DNA from: an uncultured Schlesneria sp.
GTDB lineage: Bacteria; Planctomycetota; Planctomycetia; Planctomycetales; Planctomycetaceae
Reading direction: 5' to 3'
Assembly (NCBI GenBank): GCA_903871875.1
Contig: CAIQIR010000079.1
Location: 62,001-126,000, forward strand
DNA: 64,000 nt
The notes under the pieces were generated by a model. The model ran no database searches. It was not told the origin of the DNA and worked only from the letters and a program-made list of their open reading frames with translations. Positions 38,520 to 46,835 of this stretch are shown here, piece by piece. Made by a program: the position numbers and the translations under genes. How positions within the stretch are numbered: the stretch's first letter is position 1; each line of letters begins with the position of its first letter.

Positions 38520-38898
38520 GACGTTCTCCTCCTGGAACTGTTTCACAAATGCGAGATCATCAATGGAGCTCCGAGCCCGTTGTGTCGGGATTTCTCTCCG
38601 TGGACTCCACCATACGAATTTTGACCATACGAATTCTGTTCAAGGCGTGGCACGAAAAGCTGCGATGAAGCCCACTTTTCCGCCGATCAACCCGTTGCGA
38701 CCGCCCTGCCAGTCCATCCCTTTTGGAAAACAAGGCCGGATCCACAGACCACTCCCGATCGATTGATCACAGGCGGCCAGCACTGGCGAATGGTAGCAAC
38801 CTGTCGAACCTAAGGGAACCTGTTTCAACCGATCCGTTTCTATCTCAGTGTCTAGTCATTCGCCAATTCTATTGACTCACTGCGGACCCACATGCGCG
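38520..38898. other. Intergenic region with a short direct repeat
   Basis: About 380 bases between two minus-strand genes. It contains ACCATACGAATT twice (38609-38620 and 38624-38635, a 15-base period). No gene or terminator was recognised; the M16 promoter should lie here. Confidence 0.45.
38609..38635. repeat. Twelve-base direct repeat upstream of the M16 gene
   Basis: ACCATACGAATT is repeated perfectly with three bases between the copies, about 100 bases before the M16 start. It may be a tandem regulator site or a short slippage duplication. Confidence 0.5.
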
Positions 38899-40701
38899 TT
38901 ACAGAGATTTCAGGTAATCAATCAGTGCCGAAAGCTCGTTGTCATCGAGTGATTCGCCGGCGGTCTCCTGGGGGCGATGATATTTGGTCAGAACCTGTTC
39001 GAGACTTTTGGCTTTGCCCGTGTGGAGAAAGCGTCGACGAGTGGAAACGCCCTTCAGCGTGGGGGGATTGTATTGTTTGTTGCGATCTTTGGGATCTTCA
39101 ACCGCTCCATCGAAGATTTCGGGTGTGGTGAATTCGGAGCCGGAATGACATTTGGCGCACCCTGCCTTTCGTTCAAACAAGAGGCGTCCTTGAGTCAGGG
39201 CGGGTGACACCGTGTTTGATCGAGGATTCTCGGGATGCTGCAGAGTGGTCAGATAAGCGGTCAGCGATTCCACGTCGTCCTGCGAAATGGGCTGTTCGGT
39301 ATTCATGCTTTCTTGCAACGATCGTCGCATGGCGTCTTTCAGGTCGGTCTGCCATCCATGCCACGTCCAAGGGCCCGTATCTGCGACTCCGCGTAACGAG
39401 GGAATCAATTTCGGAGTTCCGTAGCTTTGATCATTGCGAGTGTCAAATACTTGTCCCGACGTATGTCCTTCGGTGTGGCAGGTGTGACAACTGAACCAGG
39501 AATGCAGCGAGCGATCTGCGTCGTAAAATACGATTTCTCCGCGGCGAACATCGCTGGGTTCCGCCGGAGATCCCAACGCGATTGTGTTGGCTACGCGATT
39601 GGCTTCAATGTCGACGATCTGCAATGTGTCGGATAGATAGTTCGCCACGAGCACGCGGCTGCGATCGATGAATTGCACGTCGACGGGTCGCCCACCGAGC
39701 TTGATCCGTCGAAAGCGAGAGGGATCTTTTCGCAACGCCTCGGGCAGGAAATCGCCTGGATCGCCCGACGGCCAGGGAATCGTCGCATAGTCGATGACCA
39801 GCAGCTCGTGAGTTCCCCCGCAGGTGACGACCAGCGTTTTTCCGTCAGGACTGAAGGCCACCGAGTTCGCGTCACCCACGGCTTTACCACGAATATCCAG
39901 TCCCAGTTGTTTTTGATCGCCGGGTTCGCCGTCAGGAAGTGGCAGCTTCGATAGCCGATTGTCAATTACCCAACCGATGTCGATCATGCCTGCGGTCACC
40001 GAAAAGGCCCGATTTACCGCACTGGGCAAGATGACCAATTGCGAGTCGCCGGTGATGGCAGGACGGCCGGGATTAAAGCCACCGTCAAAAATCTTACGAG
40101 CGCTGACAGGTTTTAATGATTCGGCGTCGTGTACGAAAACCTCGCAGGGCACGGCGCAGCAAGTCACCAGCCAGCGACCGTCGGAAGAAACCGCGAGCGT
40201 CCGCGGAATTCCTCCCACCGGCAACCGATCCACGATCGCGGTCTTCGCCGCATCGTCACTTGATAGCAGTTTTGCGAGGTCCAATACGGCGACCACATCG
40301 TCCCCACCCAGCGCAATGAACGCCCGACGACGGTCGTTCGAAATGGCAATTCCTCCCGGTTCGTCGCCCACATTCGTCTTTCGAATCAGTGTCAGCTGAT
40401 CTCCCTCGCGCTTGACGACGGCGACCGAGTCCTCCTGCGACAGACAGACTAAAGCGGTCGTTTCGTCCAGCCAGATCAGTTCCCTGGGGCCGCGTCCGAT
40501 GGCGAGTTCACAAAGCACTTTCATCGTCGACAGATCAACCAGACTGACCGATCCGGCGGTGGCATTGGCGGTCAGGCAAACCGATTGATCTGCGGAAACA
40601 GCCACTGCGAACGGACTTCGATGTGGTTCATCGGCGGGCAGACGAGCACAGATTCCCAGCGTATACGCTAAAACGAGGAGCCCGAGACACTTTCGTTTCA
40701 C
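38899..40701 (-). CDS. Secreted propeller protein with two-haem cytochrome c domain
   Basis: A 600-residue exported protein. The GTG start at 40701 has GGGAG seven bases upstream and overlaps the stop of a small upstream frame by four bases (GTGA). A signal peptide (KRKCLGLLVLAYTLGICARLPA) is followed by a YVTN/NHL-like beta-propeller (about 30-370), with repeated blades such as SPFAVAVSADQSVCL and NSVAFSPDGKTLVVTC. The C-terminal 200 residues resemble a two-haem cytochrome c, with CHTCH and CAKCH motifs and the later segment RNKQYNPPTLKGVSTRRRFLHTGKA, as in MauG/cytochrome-c-peroxidase-like domains. It is probably a periplasmic electron-transfer or peroxidase-like protein; substrate unknown. 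It follows a well-formed promoter about 400 bases upstream. Confidence 0.9.
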   Translation of the reverse strand: MKRKCLGLLVLAYTLGICARLPADEPHRSPFAVAVSADQSVCLTANATAGSVSLVDLSTMKVLCELAIGRGPRELIWLDETTALVCLSQEDSVAVVKREGDQLTLIRKTNVGDEPGGIAISNDRRRAFIALGGDDVVAVLDLAKLLSSDDAAKTAIVDRLPVGGIPRTLAVSSDGRWLVTCCAVPCEVFVHDAESLKPVSARKIFDGGFNPGRPAITGDSQLVILPSAVNRAFSVTAGMIDIGWVIDNRLSKLPLPDGEPGDQKQLGLDIRGKAVGDANSVAFSPDGKTLVVTCGGTHELLVIDYATIPWPSGDPGDFLPEALRKDPSRFRRIKLGGRPVDVQFIDRSRVLVANYLSDTLQIVDIEANRVANTIALGSPAEPSDVRRGEIVFYDADRSLHSWFSCHTCHTEGHTSGQVFDTRNDQSYGTPKLIPSLRGVADTGPWTWHGWQTDLKDAMRRSLQESMNTEQPISQDDVESLTAYLTTLQHPENPRSNTVSPALTQGRLLFERKAGCAKCHSGSEFTTPEIFDGAVEDPKDRNKQYNPPTLKGVSTRRRFLHTGKAKSLEQVLTKYHRPQETAGESLDDNELSALIDYLKSL

Positions 40702-40829
40702 ACCGAATCTCCCTTGGATTTCGGAACCTGACTTCCCAACGTGATAGGACAGGTGCCGACGTTTTGCAACTCAAATGTCGTTGCTAACGAATCGTCGCTG
40801 CTTTGGCGCGGTCCGATCAACCAACCCAT
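40698..40829 (-). CDS. Candidate 43-residue upstream frame overlapping the cytochrome start
   Basis: A small frame, MGWLIGPRQSS... to ...PKSKGDSV, whose TGA overlaps the GTG of the propeller-cytochrome gene in a GTGA arrangement. The segment FELQNVGTCPITLG has a beta-strand look reminiscent of DUF1573-type domains. There is no good ribosome binding site, and the frame is also open upstream to 40940. It may be a coupled leader peptide, a gene remnant or chance; the overlap is the main argument for it. Confidence 0.3.
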   Translation of the reverse strand: MGWLIGPRQSSDDSLATTFELQNVGTCPITLGSQVPKSKGDSV

Positions 40830-40836
40830 TCTGCGA

Positions 40837-41010
40837 TCAACGCCACTCAGGAAAATTGTTGGCCAACATGGCCAAGTTGGCAAACATCCCTGTTTCGTAG
40901 GACTTGAGCTGCATTTGATGTTGGCCAGATTGGCCAACATCCTTGTTTTGTAGAGTCTGTTGAGAACATTCCATTTTTCCAGATCGCAATTGGGTCGTGT
41001 TGCAAGGCAT
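40837..41010 (-). CDS. Candidate 57-residue leader frame
   Basis: An ATG frame running MPCNTTQLRSGK... to ...ANNFPEWR, located between the strong promoter at 41100-41128 and the candidate 43-residue frame, eight bases before the latter's ATG. It crosses the TTGGCC repeats, which force its sequence partly. The ribosome binding site is weak (AGAGA). No family recognised; listed because it occupies an otherwise unexplained leader. Confidence 0.22.
   Translation of the reverse strand: MPCNTTQLRSGKMECSQQTLQNKDVGQSGQHQMQLKSYETGMFANLAMLANNFPEWR
40869..40953. repeat. Imperfect 32-bp direct repeat rich in TGGCCA
   Basis: Two 32-base copies (40869-40900 and 40922-40953; 27 of 32 identical, period 53) share the pattern TGGCCA-NN-TTGGC-N-AACATCC-N-TGTTT-N-GTAG. 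TTGGCCAACAT also occurs just before the first copy, so several palindromic TGGCCA units crowd into about 90 bases. They lie in the leader of the propeller-cytochrome gene. Confidence 0.75.
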
Positions 41011-41099
41011 TTTTTCTCTGTCTGAATTGTTTTTTAAAAAACGATCAATCTCTTGCCGAGGGCATTCTTTGTTCCCCTCGTTTCATTGCAGCTCATAAT

Positions 41100-41128
41100 A
41101 TAATATGTCGTTAACACAAATGTGTCAA
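41100..41128 (-). promoter_or_regulatory. Near-consensus sigma70 promoter
   Basis: On the minus strand a perfect TTGACA (41123-41128), a 17-base spacer and TATTAT (41100-41105) point towards the propeller-cytochrome gene. Transcription should begin near 41093, leaving a leader of about 390 bases. This is the best promoter match in the window. Confidence 0.7.
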
Positions 41129-41577
41129 TATTATTCTGTCGCAAAAATATTGATGGGGGGGAAATAGGTCGCAGGTCGTTGAAAGGTGTGGATTGGCGGC
41201 CCCGTCGATTGACGTAAAGTCATGCTGGACGATTCGTTGGCCATCATGCGAATGGAGTTCGCTGATGGGGTATTTGGCAGAGCGTTTCTTTTCGCCGGTG
41301 ATGTCGTTTCAGGAGATTTCGTTCCGTGAACGCAATCAGGGACGACGTGCGAAATCGTGGCGGACTTCGGCGTCATCGCGGCTGAAGTGATCTGGCGAGA
41401 ACGACTTCGGTCAGGACGGATCGAGAAAGCCGGGGGCATTTGTCAACCCAAATAGGCAGGCAGTGTCGACGGCAGTGTGCGGCGTGGAAATGGAGTTGGT
41501 CAGTCGGCCTACGTTCGCGACAGATTTGCCGACCACTTTGTCGCGCCCCCTGTCGTTCGACTACACTATGACCACGA

Positions 41578-43362
41578 GTGGTGGGATGCCAATACGTTAA
41601 GAAAGTACTCTCTGTGGGGCCATTTCAGATCGTTAGCGCCGCATTGGTCGGCTTCTTCGGGTTTGCCGCGATCTATCATTTGATCTTGTGGTGGTCGTCT
41701 CGACGAGAAATTCTGTTGGCTGTTTTTGCTGGCGACTGTGCCGTGCGAGCAGTTATCACCGGTGCGCTCTTGGCAATTGCCACGGTCACGACCACGGCCG
41801 AGGCGGAACAGGCGCTGCGAATCCGCGTATTGTTTGCCATTCTGGTGTTAGTAACGTGGGTCTGGAGCCTCTCCCTGATCTCGGGAAATCTGGGCCGTCC
41901 GTTCGCCTGGACGATTACGTTCCTGTCCCTGATCTTGTTTTTTCTGCATGTGTTCGTGATTCCGTTCCAGCCCATTGTGACGTCCGTCATCCCTTATGTC
42001 TTGCCCTGGGGCGAGACGATCTCGAATTTGCGATTAGGGCGTGTGAGCTTGTGGATCCGTCCGGTTTACGTCTTTGCGATTGCGATCGAACTATTTGGTT
42101 TGTATTGCGGCTGCCGCTGTTGGATGCGAGATCGCTTGACCGGTTCGTTGGTCCTGGTGGCGACAGCGGCGATGTTGGCGCTGCATGGCATGCAGATCTT
42201 AAGAATCATTGGCATCCTGGAACTACCGTTCTTGGGGATGATTGGTCACATGATTTGGGCCTGTATGATCGGTGTCGTCATTGGCCGTCAGCATTTTCAG
42301 ACGCAGCAGCAGTTAGCGATCAGCGAACAGCGTTTTCGCGGCATCTTTGACCAGACCTTCCAATTGATCTGGTTAATTGGAACGGACGGAACGGTGATTC
42401 AGGCGAATCAGACCGCTCTCGAAGTGCTGGCCGGGCGTGGGAAAACGGTGATCGGTCAACCGTTCTGGACCACCTCCTGGTGGTCGCACTCGCCGGATGT
42501 TCGAGATCGGTTGAGGCAGGCAATCAAAGATGCCGCCGAGGGGCGGATCGTGCGGCTGGAAGTGACTTATCTCCGGTCCGATGGCAAGTTGGCTCATCTG
42601 GATTTCTCACTCAAACCGGTCAGGAACGAACATGGTGAAATTACGCTATTAATCCCTGAAGGGCGTGACATCACCGATCGCATGCAGGCTGAAGAGTTGC
42701 TTTGGGACAGCCGACAGCGCTTGGAAGTACTTTCGCGGCAATTGATCTCGACCCAGGAAACCGAACGTCGCCATCTTGCCCGTGAATTGCACGACGAAAT
42801 TGGTCAGGTCTTGACCGCCATCAAAATGAATCTGCGTCGTGCCCAGCGCGAGGTCGATAGTGGCACGCGACCTGACTGGGAAGACAACGTCGAAATGGTC
42901 GAACGGGCGATCATCCAGGTACGAAACCTGTCGCTCAGCCTGCGGCCTCCGCAACTCGATGAACTGGGACTTGTGGCGGCGCTGCACTGGCTGGTCAAAC
43001 ATCAAGCTCGCTTAGGTGGATTTGAAGATCATCTGGACGTCGACTTGGGCGACGTTCGTATCCCTGTCGAACTGGAAACTGTCTGTTTCCGCATCGCGCA
43101 GGAAGCCTTGACCAATGCCATTCGCCACGGCATGCCCCGCAGCGTCCGCGTGAAATTGCAGGCGAGCAGTCACGAGTTGTCTCTGTCGATTCAAGACGAC
43201 GGGATTGGCTTTGATGTCAGCGACAGCCGTCGTCGCGCCATGGATGGTGATAATTTTGGGTTGATCAGTATGCAGGAGCGAAGCAGCCTGGTCGGCGGCC
43301 AAGTCCAGATCGAGTCGACGCCCGGTCGAGGTACTCGAGTGCATGTTAGTTTTCCGCTGTAA
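41578..43362 (+). CDS. Membrane sensor histidine kinase, NarL-type, orphan
   Basis: A 594-residue sensor kinase. The N-terminal 235 residues contain about seven or eight hydrophobic segments. A PAS domain follows (about 245-370, QRFRGIFDQTFQLIWLIGTDG, ending IPEGRDITDRM). The dimerisation and phosphoacceptor region is of the HisKA_3 type, RRHLARELHDEIGQVLTAIK, with the acceptor at about His405. The ATPase domain has FRIAQEALTNAIRHG, DDGIGFD and GLISMQERSSLVGG. Such kinases usually phosphorylate a LuxR/NarL-type response regulator, but none is encoded next to it. The start is uncertain: GTG 41578 is used, GTG 41614 is an alternative, and neither has a strong ribosome binding site. Confidence 0.92.
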   Translation: MVGCQYVKKVLSVGPFQIVSAALVGFFGFAAIYHLILWWSSRREILLAVFAGDCAVRAVITGALLAIATVTTTAEAEQALRIRVLFAILVLVTWVWSLSLISGNLGRPFAWTITFLSLILFFLHVFVIPFQPIVTSVIPYVLPWGETISNLRLGRVSLWIRPVYVFAIAIELFGLYCGCRCWMRDRLTGSLVLVATAAMLALHGMQILRIIGILELPFLGMIGHMIWACMIGVVIGRQHFQTQQQLAISEQRFRGIFDQTFQLIWLIGTDGTVIQANQTALEVLAGRGKTVIGQPFWTTSWWSHSPDVRDRLRQAIKDAAEGRIVRLEVTYLRSDGKLAHLDFSLKPVRNEHGEITLLIPEGRDITDRMQAEELLWDSRQRLEVLSRQLISTQETERRHLARELHDEIGQVLTAIKMNLRRAQREVDSGTRPDWEDNVEMVERAIIQVRNLSLSLRPPQLDELGLVAALHWLVKHQARLGGFEDHLDVDLGDVRIPVELETVCFRIAQEALTNAIRHGMPRSVRVKLQASSHELSLSIQDDGIGFDVSDSRRRAMDGDNFGLISMQERSSLVGGQVQIESTPGRGTRVHVSFPL

Positions 43363-43543
43363 ATCGCCTGGCTGGCAATGGTGGCGGATTTCCAATGGAG
43401 ATTCTGCTGGACGGGTGATCGACGCCCGTGTGTAAGAGATCTGGTGAGATCGTTCGCGGCTCAATATCATGTCGTTATGTCTTTAGTGCGAGCGGCATTT
43501 CGTACCGACGCGCCCGCAGAGATGATTGCGAAAGAGCTGAACG

Positions 43544-45232
43544 ATGCGTGCCGTATTTTCCTTGAGCCTATTGGTCGTCGTTGTCACGGCGATTTCAGTG
43601 TGCGCGGAAGACGACCCTGCCGAAGCCAAAGCGATGGCGAAGATTGAACTACTGGGCGGTCGAGTGACAAGAGACGCGACCCGACCCGAAGGGCCGGTGA
43701 TTGACGTTGATTTTCAGGGTAGCAATCGGTTTCGCGATAGTTTCCTGCCGCTGCTGAAGGTGTTTCCCCGTTTGACGTCGCTCAATTTGGAAAAAACTCG
43801 GATTACCGATGCAGGCCTCAAAGAACTGGCCAACCTCACCGCGCTGACGACACTCAATCTCAGCGAGACGAAGGTAACGGACATCGGATTGAAGGAACTG
43901 AAGGATCTTCACCAGCTAAAGACGCTCAGCCTGAGTTGGAACAAGATCACGGACGCCGGAGTGCAGGAATTGGGCGAATTGAAAAACCTGGTCGTACTGG
44001 ATCTCGAAAGTACCCGGATCACTGATCTCGGATTGGAACAGGTCGGAAAACTCAGCCAGCTTAATAGCTTGAGTCTCCGTTTTACCAATGTGTCTGATGT
44101 CGGCCTGCGGCAAATCAAGGAGCTGAAACACCTGACCACGCTACGGCTGACCCGAACCGCAATGACTGATGCCGGCCTGAAAGATGTGGGAGAACTGAGG
44201 ACTCTGAGATCGCTGGAACTCGATGAAACGAAGGTGACGAATCAAGGATTAAAAGAGCTGAGGGATCTTCAAAACCTGACCGAGATCAATCTCAATTCCA
44301 CCTCGATTAGTGATCTGGGCCTGATGGAGATCGGGCGTTTTCCGAATCTGACAATTCTGGCACTCAATCGAACGCAAATCACAGACACTTCGTTACGACA
44401 AATCGGTCAACTTGAACGGCTGACTTCGCTACGGCTCTACCGCACTCAGATCACCGACATCGGTTTAAGGAAGATCAAGGGCCTCAAGAATCTGACGTCA
44501 CTGATCCTTGGCGAGTCCAATATCACGGATGACGGATTGAAAGAAATCGGGCAGCTGACGAATCTGACCGAACTGATACTGAATCGCGTTCCCATCACGG
44601 ACGCGGGATTGAAAGAAATCGGCAAACTCAAGAATTTGCGGTTGCTTTCACTGATGATGACGAAAATCTCGAAGGATGGTTTAAAGGAATTGGGTGAACT
44701 TCAAAATTTGACGTCGCTGAATGTGGGGTCAACACCGCTCACGGATGACGACTTGCCGGTGTTAGCCGAACTGACCAACCTGCAATCGCTGAGTCTGGCC
44801 GGCACAAAAATCACGGACGTCGGCTTAAGAGAATTGGCGGGGCTTGAACACCTGACCTCGCTGAATCTTTCGAGTACTCAGGTTGTCGATCCAGGTTTGG
44901 TGCAACTGCGAAACCTTAAGCAGCTGAAGTCACTGTATGCACGAAATACGAAGATCACGGATTCGGGTTTAAAGATAATCTCGGAACTCCAAAACCTGAA
45001 ATCACTCGATTTAAGTGATACGGGGATGACGGATGTTGGGCTAAAAGATTTGGGTGAACTGAGACAGCTGACCACGCTGTATCTGGCCGGGAATCAGATC
45101 ACCGATCACGGTCTATCAGAACTGCACAAACTAAAAAACCTGACCATGGTCAATCTGAACAATTGCCGGGTCACCGACGCGGGTGCGAAGGATCTTCAAG
45201 AATCAATGCCGAATCTCGAGATCTATCACTGA
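43544..45232 (+). CDS. Secreted leucine-rich-repeat protein
   Basis: A 562-residue exported protein. The signal peptide is MRAVFSLSLLVVVVTAISVCA. From about residue 80 to the end there are twenty consecutive 24-residue leucine-rich repeats of the pattern L-x-x-L-x-L-x-x-T-x-I-T-D-x-G-L-K-E-L/I-x-x-L-x-x, with almost no insertions or gaps. The invariant ITD-x-GL core resembles the cysteine-containing/GALA-type bacterial LRRs. The protein should form a long curved solenoid for protein binding; ligand unknown. No anchor or catalytic domain is present. The coding DNA has a 72-base periodicity. It lies 180 bases after the histidine kinase, possibly cotranscribed. Confidence 0.9.
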   Translation: MRAVFSLSLLVVVVTAISVCAEDDPAEAKAMAKIELLGGRVTRDATRPEGPVIDVDFQGSNRFRDSFLPLLKVFPRLTSLNLEKTRITDAGLKELANLTALTTLNLSETKVTDIGLKELKDLHQLKTLSLSWNKITDAGVQELGELKNLVVLDLESTRITDLGLEQVGKLSQLNSLSLRFTNVSDVGLRQIKELKHLTTLRLTRTAMTDAGLKDVGELRTLRSLELDETKVTNQGLKELRDLQNLTEINLNSTSISDLGLMEIGRFPNLTILALNRTQITDTSLRQIGQLERLTSLRLYRTQITDIGLRKIKGLKNLTSLILGESNITDDGLKEIGQLTNLTELILNRVPITDAGLKEIGKLKNLRLLSLMMTKISKDGLKELGELQNLTSLNVGSTPLTDDDLPVLAELTNLQSLSLAGTKITDVGLRELAGLEHLTSLNLSSTQVVDPGLVQLRNLKQLKSLYARNTKITDSGLKIISELQNLKSLDLSDTGMTDVGLKDLGELRQLTTLYLAGNQITDHGLSELHKLKNLTMVNLNNCRVTDAGAKDLQESMPNLEIYH

Positions 45233-45652
45233 CCGTAGTCCTCCGCCTAGCCAGAATGACCTTGTTGAGCGACCTGGTGATGGTGGGGATAAATTGGATT
45301 CTAAAAGGTTGACGAGTGCTTTGTCATGGATTCATTGGGGGCGCCGTTTCATCGAAGTCTTCGAAGACACAGTGCTTTGCGTTTGGGATATTGGAGAGGA
45401 AGAGTACTGCTTGATCGCCTTGAATCGAGTCGTGGCACGGCCGCTGTTGAGTTTGACAATGCAACAACGCTTCGTGTCGAGTGATCTGTGTCAGGACGTA
45501 ATTGGTAGGTCATTCGGAAATTTCCGGACTCGTCTGCGGGAACGAAGCGAGTTTTGATCGCTTGAGGTTGACTGGACGAGACCGGCGGTGGCATGCTTTT
45601 GTCGTGCTCTCTGAAGTTCGATGAAGGGCTTGATCCCGGCCGTGAGAATAAG
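45233..45652. other. Intergenic region, nothing recognised
   Basis: About 420 bases between the LRR gene and the acetyltransferase. A 124-codon frame (45183-45557) overlaps the LRR end and has no ribosome binding site, so I do not accept it. No clear terminator. Confidence 0.45.
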
Positions 45653-46219
45653 ATGTCGGACACGCAGTACTTCAAGCGTTACCGTATGGAACTTTTACTG
45701 GAGGTGATTCCAGATCCCGGTATCGTTTTGCCCGCCGGATATTTCTGGACGGAATGGAATGAGGCCGACGTGGAACGTCATGCCTTAACGAAGTTTCGCA
45801 GCTTCCGCGATGAACTGGATGCGGAAGTGTTTCCGTGCCTGGGCGATTACTACGGCTGCCTGAGGCTGATGAATGAGATCAGTCAGCAAGAGACGTTTCT
45901 TGGTCCGGCGACCTGGTTGATCAGTTGGTCTGATGGCAGCGGCCCGGCTCAGGATTGCGGCACGATTCAAGGCATGGCGGTGACCGACCAATTAGGTTCG
46001 ATTCAAAATATTGGGATCGTGCCCGAGCATCGTGGGTTGGGTCTGGGGCGAGCTTTGATCCTGAAATCGCTCGAAGGCTTTCGACTCGCCCGCTTAAAAC
46101 GAGTGGTGCTGGAAGTGACGGCGCACAACGTCGCCGCGGTCGAACTGTATCGCAGTCTGGGTTTCCGCATCATGCGGACGATGTATCGCGTGGCACCGGT
46201 CGAAGAATCGCTGAGTTGA
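45653..46219 (+). CDS. GNAT-family N-acetyltransferase
   Basis: A 188-residue acetyltransferase starting at the ATG at 45653 (MSDTQYFKRY); the frame is open to 45593 but neither start has a strong ribosome binding site. The acetyl-CoA binding motif A is clear: IGIVPEHRGLGLGRALILKSLEGF, with the R/Q-x-x-G-x-G/A pyrophosphate loop, followed by motif B in VTAHNVAAVELYRSLGFR. The substrate is unknown; ribosomal-protein and small-molecule acetyltransferases share these motifs. Cytoplasmic. A small GC hairpin follows the stop. Confidence 0.85.
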   Translation: MSDTQYFKRYRMELLLEVIPDPGIVLPAGYFWTEWNEADVERHALTKFRSFRDELDAEVFPCLGDYYGCLRLMNEISQQETFLGPATWLISWSDGSGPAQDCGTIQGMAVTDQLGSIQNIGIVPEHRGLGLGRALILKSLEGFRLARLKRVVLEVTAHNVAAVELYRSLGFRIMRTMYRVAPVEESLS

Positions 46220-46228
46220 GGTCTGCTG

Positions 46229-46252
46229 CCCGCGATGGCGGGAATTGGTTTT
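46229..46252 (+). terminator. Possible terminator after the acetyltransferase gene
   Basis: A 5-bp stem CCCGC-GATG-GCGGG (46229-46242) followed by AATTGGTTTT, ten bases after the stop codon. The stem is short but GC-only. It lies between convergent genes. Confidence 0.45.
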
Positions 46253-46281
46253 CAGGCCCACAGCCTGAGGCGCGATCTGGC

Positions 46282-46680
46282 TTACCAAGTCACCAGACGG
46301 CCGTCGATTTTCTTCAGCATCACATTCGTACCCCATTCCAATTTGGGCACGAATTTTCCGAATTCCGATGTCAGCTTGAGCCGCCCCGATTGTTTGCGGT
46401 CGAGAGTGATATTTCCAAGTGCTTCGTCGCTGACGTAGACGACCAGGACTGTTCCCGGTTTGAGCGGGACATTCTTGACCTCGATCGTCAATTCTTCGTG
46501 ATCTTTGGTGTTGGATTCGTCTCGAATTTCCTCGTAGCGGGCGGATCCTGAAGCGGCAAAATGGCCGCGACAACCCAGCAGGGGCAGTCGAGTTGTTCTC
46601 TTATAAGCCAAGGCCGGGGACGAGAGTGTTTGGACGAAGATCAGAAATCCGAGCAAACGAATTAACCAACTATGCCGCAT
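46282..46680 (-). CDS. Small secreted protein of unknown function
   Basis: A 132-residue exported protein. The ATG at 46680 has AAAGGGA about seven bases upstream; a TTG just before it is also open. The signal peptide is MRHSWLIRLLGFLIFVQTLSSPALA. The mature part has a Lys/Arg-rich start and then beta-strand-like segments (ELTIEVKNVPLKPGTVLVVYV, RLKLTSEFGKFVPKL), with two motifs ending NVMLKKIDGRLVTW. It may be a small beta-sandwich. It lies after the thioredoxin-like lipoprotein gene on the same strand (155-base gap) and may share its transcript. No family recognised. Confidence 0.72.
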   Translation of the reverse strand: MRHSWLIRLLGFLIFVQTLSSPALAYKRTTRLPLLGCRGHFAASGSARYEEIRDESNTKDHEELTIEVKNVPLKPGTVLVVYVSDEALGNITLDRKQSGRLKLTSEFGKFVPKLEWGTNVMLKKIDGRLVTW

Positions 46681-46835
46681 CAAAAGTCCCTTTGGAGATA
46701 TTCGCGGTGGATCAAAGACCTTGTCGCCATCACACGGATTTGCAACGAACTTGATTCTGACAGGTCGGGCCGGCGACTTGCTTGATCCTTCGCTTCATCG
46801 GATCAGAAGTGATTTCGCCGGCGACCAGCCAAACG

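Larger units (their letters stand above)
40702..41577. other. Long intergenic region with promoter, repeats and small candidate frames
   Basis: About 875 bases between the divergent propeller-cytochrome and histidine-kinase genes. The left part is the transcribed leader described by the promoter, repeat and small-frame entries; it also contains the palindrome TTTTTTAAAAAA near 41031-41042. From 41136 to 41577 I see no convincing gene; frames on both strands lack ribosome binding sites. Confidence 0.5.

Noticed and set aside
41131-41439. Opposed small frames upstream of the histidine kinase
   Set aside because: Both strands are open over the same stretch by chance; neither has a good start or family signal.
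43700-45200. DNA tandem repeat as a mobile or CRISPR-like element
   Set aside because: The 72-base periodicity is simply the coding of 24-residue LRRs; copies are diverged and in frame.
45183-45557. 124-codon plus-strand frame after the LRR gene
   Set aside because: Overlaps the LRR 3' end, lacks a ribosome binding site and has no recognisable product.
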